Position numbers and translations under genes: made by a program. Below the pieces are notes generated by a model. That model was given only the letters and a program-made list of their open reading frames with translations, was not told the DNA's origin and ran no database searches. A stretch of DNA of 64,000 nt, taken from positions 1-64,000 of the forward strand of contig CAYFSO010000004.1 in the NCBI GenBank assembly GCA_964345775.1. The letters run 5' to 3'. This stretch comes from M55B154 sp964345775 (GTDB lineage: Bacteria > Spirochaetota > UBA4802 > UB4802). Shown here piece by piece: positions 42,630 to 51,500 of this stretch; the stretch's first letter is position 1, and every line of letters begins with the position of its first letter.

Positions 42630-43247
42630 ATGCTGTATATTTCACACACACAGGCAGATGATAATATCGCTATAGTATTCGCGAAGGGCCCCCTTCACAA
42701 CGCTACAAGCAATGAATTTGAATCATACATTTCAGATATGGTTGATTCAGGTACACGATCCGTTATATTCGATGCCGCTTCCGTGGACTATATCAGCTCA
42801 ACCGGGATTGGTGCGCTGCTGTATGTGAACAGGAAACTTATCTCTTCCAACGGTACATTCATTCTTTGCAATGTCCCCGAAAACATACACAACGTGTTAC
42901 GTATTATAAGGCTTGACAACGTATTGCATATAACCGATTCGCAGGAGGATGCCATTGAAACTGCGCAGCATGAAGCTCCCGCTGTCGAAATGACACCAGC
43001 TTTAGAGGAAGAAGAAATGGTATTCGCGGAAACCCCCGAAAGCGAAGAGGTCATAGAAGAACTCCTGGCCGTGGCAGATGAAGACCTTCCGCCAGTACCC
43101 GACGAAAATGCACAATTTTCACATCCCATCATTGTAGAATGCGCTGAATGCACATCACTGGTGCGCGTAACTTATCCTGGAACCTTTCTGTGCCCCGATT
43201 GCAATACACGGTTTGTTGTTGAAGAGGACAGAACCATTATTTTTTAA
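42630..43247 (+). CDS. STAS-domain protein with C-terminal zinc ribbon
   Basis: The preferred start is the ATG at 42630 (GAGGTG just upstream), giving 205 residues. Residues 8-108 are a STAS domain like SpoIIAA/RsbV anti-sigma-factor antagonists, with VIFDAASVDYISSTGIGALL, which holds the phosphorylatable serine region. An acidic linker (about 115-165) follows. The C-terminus has a four-cysteine zinc ribbon: CAECTSLVR...CPDCNTRF. STAS proteins are dephosphorylated by PP2C enzymes such as the one encoded at 17094. The zinc ribbon may recruit a specific partner. It follows the membrane sensor in the same operon. Confidence 0.72.
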   Translation: MLYISHTQADDNIAIVFAKGPLHNATSNEFESYISDMVDSGTRSVIFDAASVDYISSTGIGALLYVNRKLISSNGTFILCNVPENIHNVLRIIRLDNVLHITDSQEDAIETAQHEAPAVEMTPALEEEEMVFAETPESEEVIEELLAVADEDLPPVPDENAQFSHPIIVECAECTSLVRVTYPGTFLCPDCNTRFVVEEDRTIIF

Positions 43248-43347
43248 AATTCTTTTTTTCCTGCGCTCGCTGAAAGATAATTGACTAATAACCTCCTGTC
43301 TGTAAGACTTAAATAAATATGGATAAATACAACATACGGAGACCCCT

Positions 43348-43950
43348 ATGAAAGTTGTTCATGTCCTGAAGCGGATCGAAACAATTGACCAGGATATCAA
43401 GGAGCTGCGGAAAATTGAAAAATCTCTTCAGAAGAATAAGACATTTACGCAGCCTATTTACATATCCATCGAGAAACAGATCAATATCCTCCTGGGTGAA
43501 CGGGTAAAACTTTTTGAACTGAAAATTGCCAACCCACCAGAGAACATGGTGGCCGAAATCGAGGAGGAAACTTCTCCTGAGACAGAGCAGCTGGTTGCGA
43601 AACCCCAGAAGAAAACAAAAAAAACAACCGGTAAATCGACTGTATCAAAAGGAAAGGCCTCAACCCAGAAGAAAAAAGAAGAGCAGGTTGACATATCTGA
43701 TGATGAGTTCTCAATGCTGACCCAGGATCAGATCGATAAAAAGATATCATCCCTGCAAAAAGAGGATACTCACCCAAAATCATCAGCCGGAACAGGGGCC
43801 GGGGAAGAAGACGAACAGGACAAGGACAGTGATAACGTAAAACTGCTTGATATTGCTCTTGAAAAAGGAACATTGAGCAAAGATGAAGTGGATCGGGAGA
43901 AAAAGAAAGTTCGCTTCTTTAAGGACAATTTTCCCGGCGGTGAATACTGA
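43348..43950 (+). CDS. charged coiled-coil protein of unknown function
   Basis: A 200-residue hydrophilic protein with no signal peptide. The N-terminal 60 residues are helical/coiled-coil (KRIETIDQDIKELRKIEKSL). A lysine-threonine-rich middle (QKKTKKTTGKSTVSKGKAST) and an acidic stretch (EEDEQDKDSDN) follow. A helical end has LEKGTLSKDEVDREKKKVRF. I do not recognise a family. It has its own ribosome-binding site (ACGGAG) 100 bp after the STAS gene and converges with cyaA, ending 2 bp apart. A structural or adaptor role is possible; nothing can be said about activity. Confidence 0.5.
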   Translation: MKVVHVLKRIETIDQDIKELRKIEKSLQKNKTFTQPIYISIEKQINILLGERVKLFELKIANPPENMVAEIEEETSPETEQLVAKPQKKTKKTTGKSTVSKGKASTQKKKEEQVDISDDEFSMLTQDQIDKKISSLQKEDTHPKSSAGTGAGEEDEQDKDSDNVKLLDIALEKGTLSKDEVDREKKKVRFFKDNFPGGEY

Positions 43951-43952
43951 AA

Positions 43953-46697
43953 CTATGTTTTCAGCATACTGGTAATAATAAACTCCAGCCTGTATTTTTC
44001 TACAAAGAAAAGAGTGCTGCCCAGTTGTTTTTCTCTTTCTTCAAGATCGGTATATGAAAGATCTCCCACACATGGGACAAACTCGATATTTGAACACATA
44101 AGATCTTTAAGCTTTTGCCCCACACTGTAAAATTCATTCATGGTCATAAATCCCGAGGAAATATCGTCGGGGAATGCGATATTATAAAAGGTCTCATCGC
44201 CCATATGCCTGGCTATCTGAACACGTAATGACTTGGACCTGGCGTAATTTGCCAGGTAATCTCCTCTCAGATTCTTTGACTCATCTTCAACCAGTACCTG
44301 CCCCCTCCTGTCTGTGCCAAGGCGTATACACCGTATTGTAGATACATCAATTTCTTCCTGTGCGCTGAAGGGCGCGATTCGTTTTCCCGTATTTACGCAG
44401 AAACCGTAAAGGTAGATCAGGAATTCCCGTTTCATTATTGCAGGCTTAAAAAAAGTAAACAGGTTTCCCTTCTCATTTATAACATATATTATTAACTGCT
44501 TCCCCGCCTCTTCATATGCGATAGTAACGGCCGCACCCCTGCTGTTTTCATATATTGCCTGAAGTTTTTTTATTGAGGGATTCTCGCCAAAGAACATGTA
44601 ACTGATCCTGGCTGCAGGCTTCAGTGTCAACGTGGCAAGCATCTTTACCAGGCTGTCATGCACATTAACGGACACGGTGTCCCTGTTTCTTGTGATAATA
44701 AATATTTTATCTTCCAGCATTGTCACAAAACGGGCTGCCTCTTTCTCACTTGAATGAACAATAAAATTATAACTTTCCCGTAACATGCCTTCCACCTGCT
44801 TGAAGAACTTCTTATAAGGTGCAGGTGTATTGACAAGACAATATTCATCGTACGTTCTTTTCAACTGCATGGCATCGTTGAGAATAACGTGGAGGATTGT
44901 ACCCATATCCGCGGCGTTCACGTATTTCTTTATATACGCTTCTCCCCAGCTCGTATGATACACGTGGTATATTGAATCAACATGCTCTGCATCCTCATTG
45001 TTGAAGTTAATGATAACCGCGTTCAGCAATGTAAAGGCAGGACGCTGCAGGTATTCGTTCTTTATTACACTGCGTTCACCGGTAAAGAAATCGGAAAGGG
45101 GGTTCAACAGTTCTACTACAAGATTCTGGTTTACCCGTATGTACCCTGACTGTATGTTAATCCTGGTATACTGGCTATCGTATATCTGGTTGAATACCGC
45201 CCATACCAGCAGGCGTACAAGATCGTTTTCCTTGTTCAAAGTAATAGTTCGGAATACGTTTTTTTCACTCTTGTTCCTCTTGTACAGGCGCCATTCAACT
45301 TCCCTGATCCCTTCGCTTACCGGTTCGACGTAAAGGATTGGTTCTGAGGGGGCATCTTTAAACGTAACAAGCCGTTCAACCTTGTCCCTTTCTATGGAAA
45401 AATGTGATTTTATCTTTCTGCTGAGAAGTTTAAAATCAGCCTCAGATATCTTCTCTTCAAGGTCGAGGGTCGCCATCTGGGAAGATATTTTCTGGTAACT
45501 CATCAGCATGAACTTTTTTACACTGTCCCAGAATGACGTTACCCTTTTAAATTCCCAGTTGTCAAAGTTGTCCATGTCCTCTATGGCCTTCAGGTCCCAT
45601 TTCCATTCACGAATATAACGGGACATCACCGCCACCTTGTAGGGTATATTTTTCTTGTCCTTGATCCCCACGTATTTTGAAAGCTGCGGATCTATTTTCA
45701 GGTACAGGTTCTGCTTCAATATATCCAGCATTGAAGGTTCATCCAGCACATTACTGTAGTACTTGTACACTTCCTCGAACATGAGGAGATACGCATCAAC
45801 GATAGTATTATCAAGCTGATCCTGCAGCACATGCATCTTTACCTTCTGGCTGAGAAGAGGTGAATCCGTTTGTCCGAAAAGATATTTCTCAAGGACACCT
45901 ATCTTTATAATTGACTTGAAAGGATTGCCAAGTGACTTGATGATCTGGAACAATGCCGCACCCAGGAAGTCCTCTCTTGATATCTCGTGAAGGTTCCCAA
46001 GGTCCACGTAGGCATCCCTTTTCAGGTCGTCCGGAAGTTTCTCATAAAAACGCTCGTACTCATCGTCGGGAACGTAATTAGGGAGAACCCACCAGAAAGG
46101 GATTTTTCCCGCTATGAGTATGGAGCTCCTGAAAAATTCATCTTTCAACACAGCCCCTACCGTTGTGCCGAAAGCCTCTTCCTCGTCCTCCGCGAACACG
46201 TTCTTTTTCACGCTGTCAATATCATTGATGAAAAGGTGCACCGGCACCTGCAATTCCGCGGAGGCCCATTCCTGTATGCCCTGGATTTTCCTGGTAAAAA
46301 GCCTGTACTGATCATTGCTTATGGTATTTCTGTGTATGCATACCCAGTAGTCCAGGTCAGATTTTTTATTGTACGCCACTGTTCCCACGCTGCCCATCAC
46401 CGCAAACATTTTAACAAAGTCCTTTTCCGAGGTGTCCTCGATGGGAGCCCCGGAAAATTTGCTTCTTATAAATCTTCGTGTATCTTCGTCAGGCGAATAG
46501 TTTATCACCCCAATGGGCACGTCCCCTTCCACGTATCCGGGAAGTTTTTTGCTGTTCATACTCAGGAGATACGGGATGGTATTAATAATTCGACATACGG
46601 TTACATTCGGCAGCAATTGCTGGAAACGATCATATTTTATATTATTGAACCTGGAGAACTTCTGCCTGTTCTCCTCGATTATTTCCAAAAATTCCAT
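43953..46697 (-). CDS. cyaA: class I adenylate cyclase
   Basis: A 914-residue enzyme making cAMP from ATP, of the enterobacterial CyaA type. The nucleotidyltransferase-like active site is AVMGSVGTVAYNKKSDLDYW, with D114 and D116 aligning with the E. coli catalytic aspartates. The upstream PGYVEGDVPIGVINYSPDED matches E. coli PGYLDGNVPKGICLYTPDE. Further conserved blocks include DEFFRSSILIAGKIPFWW and LGNLHEISREDFLGAALFQI. The C-terminal half is longer and more divergent than E. coli and is likely regulatory. Convergent with the charged-protein gene. holA follows upstream on the same strand by 21 bp. The class is best known from gamma-proteobacteria. Confidence 0.88.
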   Translation of the reverse strand: MEFLEIIEENRQKFSRFNNIKYDRFQQLLPNVTVCRIINTIPYLLSMNSKKLPGYVEGDVPIGVINYSPDEDTRRFIRSKFSGAPIEDTSEKDFVKMFAVMGSVGTVAYNKKSDLDYWVCIHRNTISNDQYRLFTRKIQGIQEWASAELQVPVHLFINDIDSVKKNVFAEDEEEAFGTTVGAVLKDEFFRSSILIAGKIPFWWVLPNYVPDDEYERFYEKLPDDLKRDAYVDLGNLHEISREDFLGAALFQIIKSLGNPFKSIIKIGVLEKYLFGQTDSPLLSQKVKMHVLQDQLDNTIVDAYLLMFEEVYKYYSNVLDEPSMLDILKQNLYLKIDPQLSKYVGIKDKKNIPYKVAVMSRYIREWKWDLKAIEDMDNFDNWEFKRVTSFWDSVKKFMLMSYQKISSQMATLDLEEKISEADFKLLSRKIKSHFSIERDKVERLVTFKDAPSEPILYVEPVSEGIREVEWRLYKRNKSEKNVFRTITLNKENDLVRLLVWAVFNQIYDSQYTRINIQSGYIRVNQNLVVELLNPLSDFFTGERSVIKNEYLQRPAFTLLNAVIINFNNEDAEHVDSIYHVYHTSWGEAYIKKYVNAADMGTILHVILNDAMQLKRTYDEYCLVNTPAPYKKFFKQVEGMLRESYNFIVHSSEKEAARFVTMLEDKIFIITRNRDTVSVNVHDSLVKMLATLTLKPAARISYMFFGENPSIKKLQAIYENSRGAAVTIAYEEAGKQLIIYVINEKGNLFTFFKPAIMKREFLIYLYGFCVNTGKRIAPFSAQEEIDVSTIRCIRLGTDRRGQVLVEDESKNLRGDYLANYARSKSLRVQIARHMGDETFYNIAFPDDISSGFMTMNEFYSVGQKLKDLMCSNIEFVPCVGDLSYTDLEEREKQLGSTLFFVEKYRLEFIITSMLKT

Positions 46698-46718
46698 ATA
46701 CTTCCCGGCACCCTTTGC

Positions 46719-47759
46719 TTACGTTATCATTTCATTTTTTTCTGGCTTCATAGTGGATGACAACAGGGACAACATGGGATTTCCCATCAGGCTTTGCGGC
46801 CTCCCCGTGCTTTTCAGTGCGTAATCGGCCCTGTGAAATTCAGGGAAAAGCGACTGTACCCGTTCGGGGGCAAACCTTCCAACCTGCCGACTGAATATTT
46901 TCTGCTTCCCGGGCGTAATTTTCAGCGCTTTGAAGATTTCACCATCGGAGATTCCCCTGCCTCTCATATCGTGATATTGTTCTATTCGTTCTGCCTGGTT
47001 AAAGAGCAGAGTTAACAGCAGCAGCTCGCTTATCCCCCTGTCGACTGCAGCTTCAAGCATCTCATATGCCCGCCTGTCATCAGAATAGAACAGGTCAATA
47101 AATTCAAATTCCGGACTTCCCGGCTGGCTTGTTGTAAAATTCTTTATATCTTCAGCTCCCGCTCTCCCGTTTATTGAGGCATACATTAACTGGTCAAGTA
47201 CACTGTCAACTTTTCGTGTATCACTGCCTACCATTTCAAAAAGCATTTCGGGAACGTTTTCTTCCAGTTCAAAACCCCTTTCCTTCGCACCACGATTAAT
47301 ATAGCCGATAATATCGGATTCAAAATACTTCCAGAAATGATATACCTGGATATTACCGGAAATCTCCCTTGATACCAGGGAGGGTAAGCGGTTGTCATCA
47401 TTAGTAAGCACAACCAGTGTTTCCGGCGGAATATTTGTCACCATTTCACGCATAAGCATTTTATTTTCAGTAGTGACCTGCAACCTGTTGATACTGTATA
47501 GTACCACCAGGCTTTTGGTACTGAACATTGAAGTGGATACTATAGATCCAACCGCGCGCTTAAGATCATCCTCGGCATGAAACCTCTGAAGATCCCATGA
47601 TTCACGCTCGGCCGTTCCAAAATGAAGACGCCCTATTGATGCTATGGCCCTGTCCTTCTCCCCTTCTTCTTCACCTATGAAGCAGTAAATTTTGTGCAGC
47701 TCCTTCTTCTCAAGTTCCCGGTTAAGCTGTTTCCATGTTGGATACTTTGTATATGCCAT
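46719..47759 (-). CDS. holA: DNA polymerase III delta subunit
   Basis: A 346-residue clamp-loader subunit that opens the beta ring. The N-terminal AAA-like domain begins KIYCFIGEEEGEKDRAI (a degenerate P-loop, as usual for delta), followed by STSMFSTKSLVVLYSINRL. The middle has NIPPETLVVLTNDDNRLPS, and helical domains end LLFNQAERIEQYHDMRG and GRFAPERVQSLFPEFHRADYALKS. The lptE-holA pair is known in E. coli, and here lptE ends 3 bp upstream on the same strand. Function is housekeeping. Confidence 0.85.
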   Translation of the reverse strand: MAYTKYPTWKQLNRELEKKELHKIYCFIGEEEGEKDRAIASIGRLHFGTAERESWDLQRFHAEDDLKRAVGSIVSTSMFSTKSLVVLYSINRLQVTTENKMLMREMVTNIPPETLVVLTNDDNRLPSLVSREISGNIQVYHFWKYFESDIIGYINRGAKERGFELEENVPEMLFEMVGSDTRKVDSVLDQLMYASINGRAGAEDIKNFTTSQPGSPEFEFIDLFYSDDRRAYEMLEAAVDRGISELLLLTLLFNQAERIEQYHDMRGRGISDGEIFKALKITPGKQKIFSRQVGRFAPERVQSLFPEFHRADYALKSTGRPQSLMGNPMLSLLSSTMKPEKNEMIT

Positions 47760-47762
47760 GTA

Positions 47763-48365
47763 TCACTTCTTTCCTTTTTCAATTGATGTCTGCAATTCGG
47801 TGTACCATCCACGGATGGTTTGAACCTTTATCCTTTCAGCCAGTTGGTTTAATACTGCCGTGCGAACCTCCACTTCAGAGGTTATTGGCGGGCGGATATC
47901 CGAGAATACCCGGAATGCCTGAACAGCCCGGTTCCTGAAAATCAGTTTTCCTGTTATGGTCTCTGATAGTGTAACATGGGCCACAACACGCAATCTTTTT
48001 TTTACCACGCGGCCAAATTCATCATATTGAATATGCTGCACCTGGTAATCACTCATTTTCCCTGTCAGCAGCAACTGTGGCTGCTGATCCTTTGCAACAA
48101 CAGCAAGCCGACCGTCAATACTTATCCTCTCGCGTACCCTGCTGGTAAGATACTCTTCTATATCTTCTATCGTGGTCATGTTCTGAAAAGGCGGGATGGC
48201 TATCCTGTTGGCATCACGCGGCACAACCGGTTCACCATTCATCCCGGATACAATTTTACCCACCGTCCCTCCTTTTCTTTCTGTTTCCATGATGGAACAT
48301 GAAATACTTATGAAGAACATGATGGGCAATAGCAGAAGTACCAGTATATTGCTGACATTTCTCAT
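47763..48365 (-). CDS. lptE: LptE-family LPS-assembly lipoprotein
   Basis: A 200-residue lipoprotein with lipobox ISISC (C23). The mature region begins GGTVGKIVSGMNGEP, then IAIPPFQNMTTIEDIEEYLTSRVRERISIDGRLAVV and AVLNQLAERIKVQTIRG, which is the LptE/LPS-assembly pattern. LptE plugs the LptD barrel in the outer membrane. Its placement directly before holA (3-bp gap) matches the conserved lptE-holA neighbourhood, which supports the call. It implies that this spirochaete has LPS. Start has no strong ribosome-binding site. Confidence 0.75.
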   Translation of the reverse strand: MRNVSNILVLLLLPIMFFISISCSIMETERKGGTVGKIVSGMNGEPVVPRDANRIAIPPFQNMTTIEDIEEYLTSRVRERISIDGRLAVVAKDQQPQLLLTGKMSDYQVQHIQYDEFGRVVKKRLRVVAHVTLSETITGKLIFRNRAVQAFRVFSDIRPPITSEVEVRTAVLNQLAERIKVQTIRGWYTELQTSIEKGKK

Positions 48366-48438
48366 TGTCGTACCAGATTTTTTTGCTCAATTTTTCAGAC
48401 AGTAAGGCCGAAGATAATGGTATATCATTTTACACTCC

Positions 48439-48517
48439 AGGGTCTTCCTTTTACACAACGGCACAGTGCAAATGGAAGGCCCTTTGTAAGGGCGGGATTA
48501 ATAATCCCGCCTTTTTT
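48439..48517. terminator. paired hairpins after the GH13-GT5 gene
   Basis: Two stems lie in the 153-bp gap between the fusion gene and lptE: AGGGTCTTCC/GGAAGGCCCT (48439-48448 and 48474-48483, one G-T pair) and GGCGGGAT/ATCCCGCC (48491-48498 and 48504-48511), the latter followed by six T residues on the plus strand. For the minus-strand fusion gene the hairpins come right after the stop codon. They could terminate or stabilise its transcript. Confidence 0.5.
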
Positions 48518-48518
48518 A

Positions 48519-51500
48519 TTAATCAATTATCCTTATGATCTCTTTAAAGGAATACATTGTTTCCAGGTACTGTCTTGCGGGTGTATCCCAGTAGTACACC
48601 GAGTTCTCCGCATTCTCACGTGCCGCATATATGGTATCTTCATGAGCATACCTGAAAAAATTCATGCAGCGTTCCATGGCATCATAGAATGACCAGGAGG
48701 TAAAATCAGAGAAAAGAAAACCATTCCCTTTAACTTCTCCCTTTTTCTCTCGTATGGGGAAAACCGTGTCCCTGAGTCCTCCAGTTGCCCTTGCAACCAC
48801 AAGGCATCCACATGCAAAAGCTTCAAGCTGTGATATGCCTCCGGGCTCGTTCATCGATGGCATGAGAAATACGTCAGAAGAAAGAAGAGGTATACTTACA
48901 TCCTGGAATCCCATGTTTACCGATACGTGTTCGGTATGGGAACTGTTCAGCTGCATCAAACCATCGGCTATCTTGTATCCATTGTCATCTCCGGACGCGA
49001 CCGACCCTCCGATTATACCCTGGAAACCGAGGCTATTGAATACACCCTCCGATTCCTCAAGCAGCAACTGGAAGCCCTTCTGTTCCGCCACCCGGTGTAT
49101 CATGCAGAAAAGTACTTTATCAGGATCAACGGTAAAGCCGCGCTGTACCTGCATGAGAACCTTGTTGCGGACCCTGGTTACCATCTTTCGTCTTTTCTCA
49201 TCCTTTATTGCATCACAGGCGTATGGTCCCTCGAGGACCTCGGGGTACCGCTCCTGTAACGTGCTTTTCAAGCTGTCATTTTTCTTTAGCAGCTTTTGAA
49301 ATTCCGGATACCATTCATCCACGAAACCCGAGTCATCAAACCTTTTCTGTACCCGTTCCCCGAAATCATTCCCTATGGCATTGCTGATGCCGATCACGTT
49401 ACGAAGAATGTGCTCCAGCCCGTCACAGGCTATTTCTATCTGTTTCGCGTAAGAGGGACTCACTGTCACCGTGTTATCGGCAAACCGCACTCCTGCAGCC
49501 ATGCAGTTCAGCTTTTCATGGTGAACAGTATCCTCGAACTCGTACCCGCGCCAGCCCGGCAGATTGAAAAGGCTGAAAAGGTCTTTCCCCCCTTCCTTCC
49601 TGTGATACGAATCAAAATACTGCCAGCCCCCGTTGTGAATGATATGCATAAAGGTTGTACGCGCAAAATTGGGATTGGAACTATACAGGGGATCACTTCT
49701 TACGATACCGTTAAAAATCCCAACATATGCATCATTGGTAAAGGTAAACAGCGGGTCAAGTCCAAAACTGCAGATAACCTCCGCGCATGCCCTTGAGAAA
49801 GCCACCCGCCTTCTCAGTTTCTCTTCGGAGGTGTATCCCCAGTACAGGCCATCGAAAAATTCATGGTGGTCAAGCAGGTAATAATGAACACCTTCCACCA
49901 GGGCATAATGAACCCCTGCCTCGTACTGTACATCTTCAATCATGAAGCTCACGGTTCTCCCCGTGTACTCGGCGCCGCAGGTCTCCATGGCCTTCTGCAT
50001 CTTTGCAACAGCCTTGGAATCACCATGACGGTACATGGGTGTAATGACATACACCTCTTCATCCATTCTGGCCATTTCCCTGGGAAGCTCATACACAACA
50101 TTTGCCAGTCCACCACTCTTTGAGAATGGCTCGGCTTCCGCCGACATGAACACAATGGAGCCGCGGCTGTTATGTGCGAGGAGTCCTTTACCCAGCTCGG
50201 CCGCCCTCGGGTCCTTGTGGCCGGAGAGTTTCTCTATGTAATCAAGCACCCTGGCACCTGGCAGGATGTTTGATCGGTACATGTGGAACAATATCCGTTT
50301 TAATCCCACTTCCAGAAAATTTCTATGCTCATCCCAGAAAAGAGGCAACATGTTACTGCGAATAAATTTTTCAAATTGTCCGTAAGATCCACTGTTTAAT
50401 GACAACTGTTGAAAAGCAAAATATGAAGAGAAACTCTCAATATTGCTGGCCGTGCAAAGTCTGAAAAAGGAATCCATCAGGAATTCGCTGTAAAGCTCCT
50501 CCCTGCCGTCTACGGGCTCAAGGCGCAGCAACTTTACCCTGTCGGTGTACGATACTATGGTGTGGATCTTACATACCCGAAGCTCTTCGCCGGTATAATA
50601 GCTGTAATGCCCGGTAATGGGAGAATATATCGGATCGGTAACCCTGTAATACCGGGTATCATCCAGCGGTATACCCGGATTATCAAACTGCAGCGATATG
50701 TTCTGGCTGCTGTCAGCAAAATTGAAAGCCCCTATCCATATACTTTCGGCTGTAAATTTCATGGCCGCGGCAACCATGTTATTATTGGCCCAGATAAGGT
50801 ATCCCCGTCCTTTGTTCTCCCTGTGAAATGTATACCATGAACGGTAAAAAGTCTCAAGGCTTCGATTGGAGGCATACTCGAACTGGTTCCAGTTCACGTA
50901 AATGTTATCAAGATACACCTTCCAGCCTTCGCCTTCAGCACTGCCCTCGTAATCCATTATCATGTTATTCATAAAGGAGGTAAGCGCAACCGCCGCCCGC
51001 AGGCCCCGGTGCCCGAAAACACTGAGTGCCCTGTGCTCATCGTGGTTACCAAGGACCCCCAGCAGTTCTGTTCCAGTTGGTAATGCTCCCGGAAAGTAGT
51101 TGTCGTATATATGGTATACTTCTCTCACGTCCGTTTTGTCGCGAATGATATTCTCACATATCTTGTAAAGGGCCGAATTATAGGGGATGATCCCGTTCCT
51201 TGCGAGGTACCGTTCGTGTCCCCAGTAGCATTCCGCCAGGTGCACAAAATACTTTTTACCCACCTGCCGAACCTTGCGCTCGATATTCAGCATGAGGTAA
51301 TAGTGAAAGGGTATGGAAATTGCATCACGACACGCCGAATCGAAGTAGCCGGTGGTAAGGAAATGTCCATCCTCCCTGTCATTTACGATGATATTACCTT
51401 CTACCATTGATTCATGGGTCCTGTGCTCGTTGTAAATCCGTGGGAAATTATTCTTTTTCATCATTATAGGAACGGCGTGTGCCGAATCAAACCTGATCCC

